Shown: piece by piece, positions 23,726 through 34,648 of the stretch
How the letters are laid out: each line of letters begins with the position of its first letter
Position numbering within the stretch: position 1 is the stretch's first letter
Assembly: GCA_963682025.1 (NCBI GenBank)
Contig: OY821521.1
Coordinates: forward strand, 193,717,075 to 193,781,074
DNA length: 64,000 nucleotides
Direction of reading: 5' to 3'
From: Cordilura impudica
Lineage: Eukaryota > Arthropoda > Insecta > Diptera > Scathophagidae
Notes under the pieces: generated by a model
Databases searched by the model: none
Seen by the model: the letters and a program-made list of their open reading frames with translations, nothing else
Told to the model about the DNA's origin: nothing
Made by a program: the position numbers and the translations under genes

Positions 23726-25119
23726 AGATGCTGGAAACTGGTTCAGAAAATAATTGTATATATATATATTGGATTTACATATGCGGTTTATTATAGAAAT
23801 ATTATATAAAATACTCTAACAATAGCTTCCCAGATCAGCTTACAAAAATCATCTGCAACGACGTGATTTTTCACTTTGATTCCGGGGCAGGCTCAGTGGA
23901 AAATCCAGCAGTTCGTTGATAGGATTAAGTAAAAGAAATTTCGATTTGTGTTCTTAAAACATTACAATTCGTTTCACTTGTTTAATGCATTTTAGATGAC
24001 AACGTATCATTTAAAATTTTTAGATGTGAAGCGGCTATACGGCGTGGCCACGTTTGGGCCGAGAAATTTCAAGGAGATTACTTACGAGGTAAGAGTTTTG
24101 TCGTAGCACGAGCGACCAACAACCCTCTCGCACTACTCCAGATCACCTACTTTTCAACTCCAACTTCGACGATACTAACGGCCTAACTTCCAATCAGTTT
24201 TGTCAGAGTTAGTGTCCCTCAGCTAAAACCTCTCACAACCTAAATAGTTGATAACAATTTATATTGTGTTCCTCAAAATAAATATTAATTACGCACGACC
24301 AACAGCCCTTATGTATTAATATTATTTTGCCTTCGCGTGTAGCCTTAGAGTATTCAGTCGATACGAAATTAACTACCTTATCGCTACCCCACAACTGATC
24401 ATTTTTGTATCTTGTCATTCTTTTGCAAGCTACCGCGACGGGACACAACACGGAGCTAACCAAGTAACGCTTAGCCATCAACCAATCAGAATGCTGCTAA
24501 CGTGTGATAAAAAAATATAAACTGTTGGGTGCCATTCACTAACATGTATACAACTCTACGTGTTGAGTTCATTTAATTGTCGGAAGATGCAGTTGCGGTA
24601 ACCGATAAACTAACAGGGTGGTTGAAAATTTAAATAATAATAATATTAATATCATACAAATATTAATCCAATAATAATATTAACCAAAGGTACATATATT
24701 TTGAATATGAATAATACTATTGATATTATCGAAGCAATAATTCATTTGTAGGGGCATTAATGTAAATTTTATAGTTATAACAATATAGTAATTGGTATTA
24801 AGCAAATATTTATAATACTCCAGAATGATAGTGATTACACAATTATTAAATAGAAGAAATAATACAACGATGGGTATTATAATATAGAAAATAATAAAAA
24901 TAGAAAAAAAAAAACGATATAAAGTGATGATGCGGTAATAATCATATGAACCGATGATGTTGGTGAATGTTGGTGGGGGCCAAAACGAGGGTCGACTTTG
25001 GTGCTCACACATCATTGAAAAAAAAATCGTATTGCTATGCGCATATTGACTCCTTAGCTAGTAATTTAAATACAATACATTTGACACAACAAGAGAAAGC
25101 GAGGAACGCTTAAGAGTTG
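23726..25119. other. Spacer of mixed composition, no gene assigned
   Basis: Between about 23820 and 24630 the DNA is less AT-rich than its surroundings, with only short stop-bounded frames. A degenerate retroviral-type LTR is conceivable but I found no matching partner. The rest is AT-rich. Confidence 0.4.
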
Positions 25120-25512
25120 ATATTATAACTGGTCTAAAAAACAACGAAAGAGAGTTGTATTTAGAGAAAGCTGCTTCTTGCAATCGATTTTATACAAAGC
25201 TTAATTTTAGTAAGCCACTATGCTATCAGTTTCATCTTTAAGGCAATATATGACCTAATAGAGCTCAATGGAACCAGGTTTTAGCAGCAAAGATCTCAGT
25301 TGTGTGCATTATGCAATCTACAAGAGAATATCCAACATTTATTAGCCAAATGTCCTATACTACGTCACATAAACATTTTGGAAAAATCGAGAAAATGAGT
25401 TAAAGACAATATTAAATAACGCTAATGGTAAATGTAAGGGACTATCTAGATATATGAGTATTATAGATGCCATATGTCATAGAAGGGATTTAATCGATGA
25501 ATTTACTTATTA
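25120..25512 (+). pseudogene. C-terminal remnant of a non-LTR retrotransposon ORF2
   Basis: The frame pieces read LITGLKNNERELYLEKAAS, then CALCNLQENIQHLLAKCP, then NELKTILNNANGKCKGLS and RYMSIIDAICHRRDLIDEFT before a TAA at about 25510. The C-x2-C-x7-H-x4-C pattern is the zinc-binding motif found at the C-terminus of many RNase-H-less and I-group elements. Frameshifts separate the pieces. A short 3' tail with AATAAA-like sequence follows at about 25595-25605. Confidence 0.65.
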
Positions 25513-27002
25513 AAACTTTTTGTAACATAAAGCACATTTTCTTAAAAGTAAGAAATATTTTGCGGCTGACGATATTAAGTCAAAGCCGTATGTTCAATAA
25601 ATATTTATTATTTGTGAAATATGTAAAACAAAGAAATAAATTAAATGAAGTCCAAAGTCCGACAATGCTTTGATTAGACACACTCCCTCAAAATCCTCGT
25701 AAAAAATTTCAGCCCTTAGGATCATCATACGCAGCATTTAAAGGATTTCAAGGGGTAAATATCTGTATTTTTAAAGGAAGTATATAATTAAATACACATT
25801 GTATATATATATATACATATATATAAATATATATATAGATATATATATATATGTATATATTCTCTTACATTTAGAGTTTAAAATTTTAATATTTTTTTGT
25901 TTTTCTATTTACATATTTTGCTTTTTCGCAAAACATTTTTTTTTTTTTAATTTTTACATAAAATTTATGTTCAGCCTTACTTACATTTATCCCATATACT
26001 CGATACAAATTTTTCTATCTATTTATATTTTTATTTATTAAGCAAAAAAAAAAAAACCCCCGAAATATATTCCAATTAAAATTCTCTGCTGATAGAATCC
26101 CCCCCCCCCCCCCAAGCCAAAGTGTAAGTGCATCGCTTTGTCAACACTCATTGTTGCCGCTGATTGTGTTGTCGTTTAATGACTTTTCTATTTGCCATGA
26201 ATTATGTTTGCCTTTGTTTTGTGGTTTTTATTCTATTCAGCTCTATTGTTAACTCTTTGCTTAATATTCATGGCATGCGAGGGAAAATGGGAAATTCGTC
26301 TAAAAACTCAAATCGTTTAGAGATTTTCGAAATGAAAATCATAATTTTTTTTATATAGTTAAAATTGATAATCATGAGTTTCAATAGAAAATTTTAAATT
26401 TCAATTCAACTTTTAGCTTAGCCCTCGTAATTGCTTATAACAACAACAACAACAACAAGAACAAGAAAAACGGATATGAGAAAACACGATTTGCAAATTT
26501 TGCCACTTTATACGTTATGGGATATTAGAGCGAAACTGCAACACAGAGGTTGCTTAACGTTTTTGTTGCAATCTAAAATATCGTTAAGCAAAACAGAAAA
26601 AAAAAATTAACAAACTTAATGAAGTAAAGGAAATCGAAAAATTAATATTGAAAAATTTACCCTAGAGCGTATGAATTGATAATATTAATCATACGCAACG
26701 ATTAACTGTTACTGGTACATAGAATTGTATTAGATATGGAAACTTCTATTTATAATCAACGAATGGGGAGCTCGTCATTACTCAACTAAGAAATGTTATG
26801 AAATATTGGATCTCTGGCTTTTATAGTGCCCAAAATATGGCATCATGAAAAGCGAAAAAATTCGTAAAAAGCTGGGTCAACATAATTTCGATTATCATTA
26901 CAACTGGTTTATCCACAAAATTCAGTTGAGGTGTCCTCCAGAAGGAATTAAAATCATCTTTAGTATGAGCAAAAATATTGATTTACGATTATTTATATAT
27001 TT
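25513..27002. other. Spacer with simple repeats
   Basis: A TATA microsatellite lies at 25803-25858, adjacent A and C runs at 26043-26058, a 14-15 base C run at 26099-26113 and CAA repeats at 26439-26460. No gene supported. Confidence 0.55.
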
Positions 27003-27038
27003 TTTGCAAAAAATTTTATAATAATAATAATATATATT

Positions 27039-27098
<60 letters not shown>

Positions 27099-27145
27099 AT
27101 TATATATATATTATTATATATATTTATATTATTATATAAAAATTG
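27003..27145. repeat. TATATTTA microsatellite
   Basis: Nearly pure TA with interspersed TTTA. Confidence 0.9.
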
Positions 27146-27149
27146 TTAT

Positions 27150-27270
27150 TATAAAAATTGTATACCTAACTGTTTATAAACATTGTGTGTAAACATAGTT
27201 TATAAAGATCATGGTTAGAAGCTCGAATTACTTAATAAAACAGTGTTTATAAACAGTATTTATAAATTAA
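27150..27270. repeat. TGTTTATAAACA-type minisatellite, first block
   Basis: Units such as TGTTTATAAACATTGTGTGT and AACAGTGTTTATAAACAG. TGTTTATAAACA is its own reverse complement. The same family fills 29940-30450 and 32853-33050. Confidence 0.75.
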
Positions 27271-27462
27271 TTTTATTGTTTTTTATGAAATAAAAAATTT
27301 ACAAATAACATCAACGCTAGCTGTATTATAGCTATAAAATAAATTGTGAGAATAAAATTTAAAATGTCTATTTTAAAAGAATTTATATTTTATCTTCCAA
27401 TGTTATTTGTTAAATGTATATGTAATATGTTTTAATGTAATTGCGTTAGTATTAGAAAATTC

Positions 27463-27502
27463 CCAGAGGAAGTCGACATAAAATCGACGAAACGTCGCGA
27501 CC
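27463..27502 (+). ncRNA. Hammerhead-like motif remnant, Penelope-type
   Basis: The plus strand reads CAGAGGA, then a 5-bp stem (GTCGA, loop CATAAAA, TCGAC), then GAAA, then a self-complementary GTCGCGAC. This is the order of a hammerhead core, with CTGANGA changed to CAGAGGA. Penelope-like elements are known to carry hammerhead motifs and a Penelope remnant lies 4 kb away. Activity is not expected. Confidence 0.4.
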
Positions 27503-27789
27503 AACTGTAATTGATGCATTTGTAATTACACTATTAAAATTTAGGACTTATAAGCTAAAAATAAAAATCTTAAAAAAAAATCTTAATTTCGAAGGTTATC
27601 ACATTAATGATTGAGTTAGAACTTAATCATTTAAATGATTGAGATCGAAAATAATATTTTATATTTTTATTAAAAAAATAATAAAATTAAAAATACGGAG
27701 GCTACACCCTTAACGCTAAGTGTGAATTTATCAAAAACAAATTGTTCTTCTTTTTTTTTCAAGACAAAAGCAAACACATATATTGTATA

Positions 27790-28424
27790 TCTATATATAT
27801 AAAATTGAATGTGTGTTTGTTTATTTGTTTGTTTGTTTGTTTGTGTGTACCTTATAGGAGACCAAACCTCTGGACCGATCTTCCTGAAATTTTCACAGCA
27901 TTTAACTGGGACTCTGGCATGATTAATAGGGTACTTTTTTTTGACCACGCCCACTTTTACGCCCACTTTTTTAAAATTATGAAATTGCTCCCATATAGTT
28001 TTTAACAGATTTACTTCAAATTGTATACACATTATACTCCAGGCGAGGTAGAAATAAACATTTCTTACGCCACGCCCCCTTTCACGCCCCTTTTCACGCC
28101 AAATTTTGTTTGAAAGTTTTAAACTTTTTTTCTCTGTACAAATTTGTTCCTTCCAACGGATTTTTTTATTTGGTAGTATATTGCTCTTAATACTGTTAAC
28201 GTCGCCATATAACTATGAACCACGCCCATTTCACCGCCCCCTTTTTTTTTACTTATACCACTAACAATGTTTGGTATACAAAATAATTTTTTTGTAATAT
28301 GTATTTATCTAAAGTTTTATACACTTTTTATCTACAGGTAAGGTAGCCATACATTTTTTTATTACCAAGTCCCCCTTTTTCGCCCCATTTTACCTTAAAT
28401 CATAATTAATCTGCTTTCAATCTA
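27790..28424 (+). mobile_element. Helitron 5' fragment
   Basis: It starts TCTATATATATAAAATTGAA after an A at 27789, followed by a TGTTTGTTTG run and GACCGATCTTCCTGAAATTT. The arrangement matches the start of the element at 28425 but the sequence has diverged; it seems truncated by, or joined to, that second element. Confidence 0.65.
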
Positions 28425-29656
28425 TCTATATATATAAAAATTAATGTGTGATTGTTTGTGCTTTATAGGAGGCCAAACCAAAGAACCGATCTTCCTGAAA
28501 TTTTCAGAGCGTGTTACTGTGACTCTGGAAGGAATAATATGCTATATAAATTTTTGATTGGACAAAGGGGCGGTGCCACGCCCATATAACCCAAAATTTG
28601 AAAAAGTCATATCACGGGAATTTTTTTACCTACAGCAGTCATATTTGGTACATATGGTATTAGCATGAATAGAAATACATACAAGAAGAAAAGTGGGCGG
28701 GACCACGCCCCTTTTTAGAAAAATAAAAAATCGTAATATCTTCTAAACTACTGGAAGGATCGTCATGAAATTTTCACAAAAGGATATTTTTGCGAAATAA
28801 TAAGACCTTAGCTATATAAAGTTGTTAGTGGGCAAAGGGGCGTGGCGTATATATAAAAACGTTGATGCATTTGATTGTAACGAATGATCTCCGGAACCAT
28901 AAGAGCGGTCGAGGTAGGATTTCCAGCATAGGTTCGGTTCGAGCTTTTCTGTTTTTTTTTTAGTTTTAACCCTCTAGCTGGCGTTGGGGTCAAGTTAAAA
29001 ACAAAAATTTTTACTTTCAGCGCGATTTGACTGCAATTCAGAATGAACGTATGTTTCGTCATAAGAAATTTTTGTATGTATAAATGGACCCGATAGGTGG
29101 CGCTGGGTAAAGTTATTTCGAATATTCTTATTTATGGTGTGATTTTAATGAAACTAAGAATGTACATATATGTATGTTAGAAACATTTTTTTATTGGACC
29201 CGGTAGATGGTGCTGTCGTTCGAAAAATAATGAGTTGTCAAATTTATATAAATTTTAATAAATAAACTCATCAACGTTTTTATATATAAATATTCTAACG
29301 AAAAGGAAGGAAAAAGCCGCTACATTATTGCATGGTGGCCGCACAGCTCATTCAGCACTCAAATCACCGTTAAACGTACAAAAAAATGAGAATGCCGTCT
29401 GTAATATCAAAAAACATTCCGGTATGGCAAAAGTTCTGCAAAAATGCAGTATTTTTATTTGGGATGAATGTACCATGGCTCACAAACATTGTGATTTGAT
29501 TTGATAAAAGATTTGAAAGGCAATGAAAGATTTTTTGGTGAAGCTCTCATTTTATTATCTGGAGATCTTCGTCACACATTTTATATAGGTATATACAGAT
29601 TCTAACTAAAATAAAAATTCATTGAGGGCAAAACAACGTTTGCCGGGTCCAGCTAG
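28425..29656 (+). mobile_element. Helitron with helicase remnant
   Basis: It starts TCTATATATATAAAAATTAA after an A and ends GTTTGCCGGGTCCAGCTAG before a T. The TC start, CTAG end and A/T insertion are the Helitron hallmarks. A helicase remnant is near the 3' end. The body contains GGGGCGTGGCG-type patches. Confidence 0.75.
29297..29500 (+). pseudogene. Helitron PIF1-like helicase fragment
   Basis: The plus strand reads LLHGGRTAHSALK, then NVQKNENAVCNIKKHSGM, then AKVLQKCSIFIWDECTMAHK. The GRTAHS and WDECTM segments are hallmarks of the helicase domain of Helitron Rep-Hel proteins; WDE is the Walker B region. Upstream Rep and the Walker A region are gone. Stops follow directly, then the frame decays until the 3' terminus. 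Confidence 0.8.
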
Positions 29657-29939
29657 TGCAATATATACTCATATAAAAACATATTTGTTTCAAAGTTGTT
29701 TTATATTTCAGTTTGTTATATTGGAAGGGGTTTAAATAGTGTAACTCTTTGCTTGAATTCTTATTTGGCAGTTTTGAGTTAACGTATATGAACTTAACTT
29801 TTTACCCAATAAATTATCTACTGCTTCTGGTTATTAATGGGGCTTGGTGGCTCTTCCCGAAACTGCTGCATAACCTGCTATGCAGAATATACATACATTT
29901 TTTGAAACAAATGTGAGAATTTTTTTGTTTTACTTACTT

Positions 29940-30450
29940 AATTTATAAACTATTCATGAACTTTATAAATATTGTTTAGAAACATTATGTAAAACCATTG
30001 TTTATAAACATATTTTCTAAAATGCTCCGATTTTTTAATAAAATAATGTTTATAAACAATGTTTATTAACAGTATTTATATGCAATGCTTATGTATAAAA
30101 TAAAAATTTAAAAATGCTCCGATTTTTTAATTAAATAATGTTTATACACAATGTTTATAAACAATATTTATCTATAAAATAAAAATATTTATTCGCAATA
30201 TGTATAAGAAATATTTATAAACTATGTTTACACATTGTTCATAAACATAGTTTATAAAATGCTTGGATATTTTAATAAAATTATGTTTATATGCAATGTT
30301 TATAAGCAATGTTTATAAACAATGTTTATCATAAACTATGTTTATACATAACTATGTTTATAAAAATATTTTATATGTACATAAATTATGTTTATAAAAA
30401 ACGTTTATACATAAACTGTGTTTATATACAATGTTTATAACTAATGCTTA
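29940..30450. repeat. TGTTTATAAACA-type minisatellite, second block
   Basis: Repeated AACAATGTTTATAAACAA-type units, with ATAAACTATGTTTATA variants. Many units are near-palindromic. Confidence 0.85.
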
Positions 30451-30759
30451 TAATTTGCAACGAATTCTGATAACGATACTTGAAAAATCGTTTAAACAGT
30501 TATGTATAACTTTTATTGACACATAATATTTTTTGAAATAAACTATTAATAATTTTTTGCTTTATAGATTAATAGTTAAAAATTAAGGCCATTTTTGTCT
30601 ATTTATTTCTCCTTTACTTTTATTATTAAATGTTTATTTATGAATGTTAATTAAATACTTTTAGTTAGAATTGAATTGAACTGTATTGATATTATTTTAT
30701 TTTCAAATCAATAAAATTATTTAAAGCGTTATCAGAAACTGTTTGGTGTTTAATAATAA

Positions 30760-31137
30760 CTAGCAGATACCAGCCCTTGAAATTCGAGCGCAAATTCTAG
30801 GAAATTTTATTTTTTCATTAAATAGAGACCCTAACAGCATGCTAATCAATTATAGCCCAATTCACAAAGCAACAGAAGAAACAAACTCGTTTTTATTACA
30901 AACACATTAACAAATTTAATAAACACACACATAGCATTGTATAATTTTACTTATGTGTTAATAGCAACTTTTAATACAATTTACTCAATATAAAGGAACA
31001 AATTTAAAAATGCGTTAACCTGCAAAACGGCTAAAAAGAAATACCTTTCAAATAATATACGTTTGGTCAAGATCGGGATAAAACGGTAGAACAAAATATC
31101 AGTCACAAGAAATCGCCTATGATATTAATATTATAGA
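30760..31137 (-). mobile_element. Short non-autonomous Helitron, 378 bp
   Basis: On the minus strand it begins TCTATAATATTAATATC after an A (31137) and ends with a degenerate hairpin then CTAG (30760). It matches 56212-56895, sharing TTCTACCGTTTTATCCCGAT and TGAGTAAATTG. No coding capacity. Confidence 0.75.
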
Positions 31138-31690
31138 TTTAAAATATACGTTCGTCTATGTAGGCAGATGGAATTTAATACTTCAAATATTTGCCAAACC
31201 AAACATTGCTCTGTGCACTTGGATGACCAATGAAAACATTGAAGAAAGATCACAAAGATGCTAAATCGACTTACACGACTATTGGATAATTTTTTTGAGT
31301 GATAATGAATGCTATGTCATTTTTAAGTATTATAGATTTAATATTTTTAAAATTCGTAAGCGCAAAAATAGTTGTATTAAATTTTTAATAAAAACAGAGA
31401 AAAACTCAAATTTCTACCTCAGAGTATTCGAAATATCGCCGTTAAACCTTAAGAGCTTCTCCTGCAAAACTCACTTTTTCGACTTAGCATGTTTTTTAGT
31501 TGAGTTGTCAATATTTCAATATTTGTATTGTCATTAAACTTAATTTTAACCACCAACATTTTCTATTAATTCTGTATATATTATCGTCATAAACAGTATA
31601 AGCAACTTTTATAAAAATTTCAAACAATGTTTATAAATTTTGTTATAAAAGGACTTTCCTTACGGGCTAATGATGGTCAAATTTTGTGTA
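31138..31690. other. Spacer, no gene seen
   Basis: A short 80-codon frame at 31295-31537 has no recognisable features. The rest is AT-rich, with a TTTATAAACA unit near 31565-31650. Confidence 0.45.
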
Positions 31691-31720
31691 AATGAAAATC
31701 AATTAATTTTCATTCTTACT

Positions 31721-31755
31721 CAACGTTTCGTCAGCTTTTTACAGACTTCTTCAGG
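31721..31755 (-). ncRNA. Hammerhead-like motif at the Penelope element end
   Basis: The minus strand reads CCTGAAGAAGTC, loop, GACGAAACGTTG. CTGAAGA and GAAA are the two conserved hammerhead core segments and GTC/GAC can form a short stem II. Position beyond the ORF fits known Penelope architecture. Stems I and III are weak, so this may be a minimal or decayed motif. Confidence 0.45.
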
Positions 31756-32032
31756 AGTGTTTTTATTTATAAATCTGGCGACAAAGTAAAATAAACATAA
31801 AGCAAAATTTTTTTAATTATTATTATGATTCTATATTACATCTTTGTGGTTATAATTACTTATTTATCTAAAAAAAAACTGGACTTCAGGAATAGAAAAT
31901 ATAAATAATTAAATAAATATATAATAACAACACAGTACACAAATATTACAAATTGATCTTAATGCTAGTATCAAAGAACTTTTACCATTTTACTAAGTTA
32001 TTGCAACCGAATATTGTAGCTTAGTGTTGTCT

Positions 32033-32869
32033 TTATCCGCTCTTGTGTTCATCGCATATTCTAATCGCTGTTGTATGCGTAAACTTTCTAATGTGTAGCG
32101 TTATTTTTGTTCTCCTCTCCTTGTCAAGTATTTTAATTTTGTCAAAATTAACCATATGTTTGTTGTCCTTCACATGCTGAGCGAGTGCTGTGGTTTCTCT
32201 CTGTTTGTTTATGTCCGCCTTATGTTTAGCAATTTTTGTCCCTAACATTCGTTTTGTTGTTCCAACGTAGACTTTGTTGCACCTCTCCCTCTCATTGCCA
32301 TGGCATGCAACTTCATGTACAACATTGTCAATATTTAGGATGTCTTGTTTAGTTATGTTACGTGTAAAAAGTTGCTTTAGTGTTTGGTTTGATTTGTGAG
32401 CTATTGTTGCTTTTTCATCGTTAAACATGTATTTCATCGTTTTTGTTTCTGTTAATTTGGGAATGTAAGGTACACTGTAAAAACTTTCTTCTTGCTTTTC
32501 TTCTGTATGTTTTGTCTTTTGGCCATTTAAATTTCTTTTAATTAAATTATTGATTAAGGACGATGGGTAGTTGTTCATCGTTAATATTTTTCTCATTTTA
32601 ACCAGGTTGTCTTTATAGAATTGTTCATTGCTGATGTTTAATATTTGGTCAATAAAATTTGTAGCTGTATTCATTATTATTTTCATGGGTTGCGTGGAAT
32701 TGTAATTTATCACTCTGCCTGAAGATGTCCATTTTGCGTACCAATTAGTGATAAGTTTGTGACCTTGACGTATTATCTTCATATCTAAATACGGTAATTC
32801 TCCGTCAATTTCCTTTTCTATGGTATAAATATTATGTATGAATAATGAACGTACATTGTTTACAAACAT
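32033..32869 (-). pseudogene. Penelope-like reverse transcriptase C-terminus with GIY-YIG endonuclease
   Basis: An open frame of 278 residues. Residues 1-75 match the part following the RT palm: DGELPYLDMKI, then TNWYAKWTSSGRVINYNSTQ. Residues 80-115 have KDNLVKMRKILTMNNYPSSL and INNLIKRNLNG. A linker is followed by VVHEVACHGNERERCNKVYV and GTTKRMLGTKIAKHKADINK, the GIY-YIG nuclease core (YVG in place of YIG) with its arginine/histidine-rich helix, then ALAQHVKDNKHMVNFDKIKI. This layout is diagnostic of endonuclease-bearing Penelope elements. RT catalytic motifs are missing, so the initiating methionine is only where a truncated frame opens. It is unusual among coding remnants here in lacking internal stops. 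Confidence 0.85.
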
Positions 32870-33050
32870 TGTTTATAAGCATTGTTTGTAAACATTGTTT
32901 ATATATATTGTTTATAAACATTGTTTATATATATTGTTTATAAACATTGTTTATAAATATTATTTAAAAATATTGTTATAAATACTGTTTATAAACATTG
33001 TTTATAAACGTTGTATGTAAACATTGATTATAAACGTTAGTTTATTAAAT
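32853..33050. repeat. TGTTTATAAACATT minisatellite, third block
   Basis: About twelve copies of ATTGTTTATAAACATTGTTT-type units abut the Penelope ORF remnant. Same family as 27150-27270 and 29940-30450. Confidence 0.85.
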
Positions 33051-33224
33051 AAACTTAGCATTTAGGATAGGCCTCGCAAATAACTTTCACGCGATGTTCA
33101 ATTTCTGATGCTTTTTTTTTTGTCTACTAGGAAGTTAAAAAATACCACTAACAAACTCTTTTGTATTCTATAACACATCCAAGTTTCGTTGCATTTTAAA
33201 TATTTATTAATAAGAAAAACAAGT

Positions 33225-33800
33225 TAAAAAATAATAGTCGAAATCATTTCAGACTAAGTAGTAAATACCGTATACCAAGAAAGAGAAAATAAGCATAAAC
33301 TAATTTAAGAAATATTGTTATGAATTTGTGACCGCCAGATATAAACAAATCCATATTGGATGCTATTTTGTTATGTTTTGCTAGGTCGAATAATGAACCC
33401 ACCAATATTGATTTTCGCAAAACCATAAATGAACTAAATTTGAGGAAACTCTGTGAAATACGTTTTTTAAAAATCGAGTTAAGAGGATATCGGGAAGCAG
33501 ATTTATCTGGAGACTATGGCTAACACTGGTTCTACCTGTTTCATTTCTTGACTGATGGCCGATATCTATAAAAAAAAAATGTGCATCTTAAGAATATTTA
33601 AATCGATTCATTGGGGCCGTTTGTATGGGGGCTGACCTTGACTAACAATTTCATACTTTCGGCTTGCAGTTTGATTGTAACTGTTACATTGACAGGTAGA
33701 CAGACAGACGGATTTATGTACTAAATTAGATAGACTCAGCAAGTGATCCTGAGTCGATTCGAAGAATATAAGTTGGGCATAGTTCAAGTATTTTTGCAGT
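33225..33800 (-). mobile_element. Divergent DINE-1-like element
   Basis: Recognised by order rather than identity: AACAAGTTAAAAAATAATAG end, AAATTTGAGGAAACTCTGTG, TATCGGGAAGCAGATTTAT, GTATGGGGGCTGACCTTGAC, then GACAGACAGACGG and a degenerate end near 33790. It is clearly older than the copies at 43872 and 51373. Confidence 0.5.
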
Positions 33801-33984
33801 TCCAAACACAGCAGTATAAATCCATTATTATTATAATTATTTATTCAGAAGCAAAATTAGTATCGCCAACAACACGTTTTTATAGGTCTTTTAAACGTTT
33901 CGTTATATTTAAGTTTCTTTCATCTTCTTTTTTAGCCTATTCGATTTGCGGATGTTAGTGACCAATACAATTACATTTCAATAG

Positions 33985-34145
33985 ATTCATAAGTTTTTCA
34001 GCAAAACCGTCTCTATTTCTCGTCTCGCTTACCTGCCCACGACTGAATATTTTGAAGCCATTTAGTTTCTCTTATGCCTCTTGTGGGTATTCCTTCAATA
34101 TTTGCTCTCGTAATAACTTGTAACAGCTTATATTTTGGGTTTCTC
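33985..34145 (-). pseudogene. C-terminal tail of the RTE-like ORF
   Basis: The minus strand reads RNPKYKLLQVITRANIEGIP, then TRGIRETKWLQNIQSWAG. This resembles the terminal region of RTE-type ORFs, where an I-xGxRG-x-RxxxWLxNLxxW pattern is usual. Confidence 0.6.
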
Positions 34146-34648
34146 ATAACACTGTGGAACAAATTCAGGTTAGCAACAGTTAGGTCTATTCTGAGAGTGA
34201 GGGGTGAAAATAGAGGCTAAATTAGAAGACCCGTATCACGGCGTTTGTTTGTGTTAGTTCGAATTTTTTTTTAATCGACCTTCGAACTTTGCAGTCAAAT
34301 GCCGATTTTCAGCATATTGTTTATATGGTTTTTTGGCTATAACTCGTCGACTAATTGATATTTTTTCAATCTGTAAAAGCCAAATTATTGCTAGAGACCT
34401 GTGCAATAATTAAAATTTTTAAAAAAATTGATTTAGAAAATTTGTGTGGTGCTTATGAAGCAAAATGTTGGAAAAATTATTTTTTTTCATGCTTTTTGAA
34501 TATATTTTCCACAAAACTAAGTCTTTTTTGCTTTCTGTTTGATCTATAATATGCTTCTCAGTTTCTTCAATAAATTTCATTTGAAAAGAAGATGGTCTTA
34601 GTCGATAATTTGCGTTAAAAAGCCCAAAACCTTTAAATAAATAGCGAT

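Larger units (their letters stand above)
31691..32869 (-). mobile_element. Penelope-like element, 5' truncated
   Basis: It includes the RT thumb and GIY-YIG endonuclease remnant and, downstream, a conserved Penelope-type terminal motif at 31721-31755. The 5' side stops exactly at a TGTTTATAAACA minisatellite block. Confidence 0.8.

Noticed and set aside
24233..24481. 82-codon frame on the minus strand in the less AT-rich stretch
   Set aside because: No recognisable domain, no splice-consistent extension and no similarity to other parts of the window.
27463..33050. CRISPR-like array from regularly recurring palindromic units
   Set aside because: Units are contiguous AT-rich minisatellite without unique spacers, and the genome is eukaryotic.
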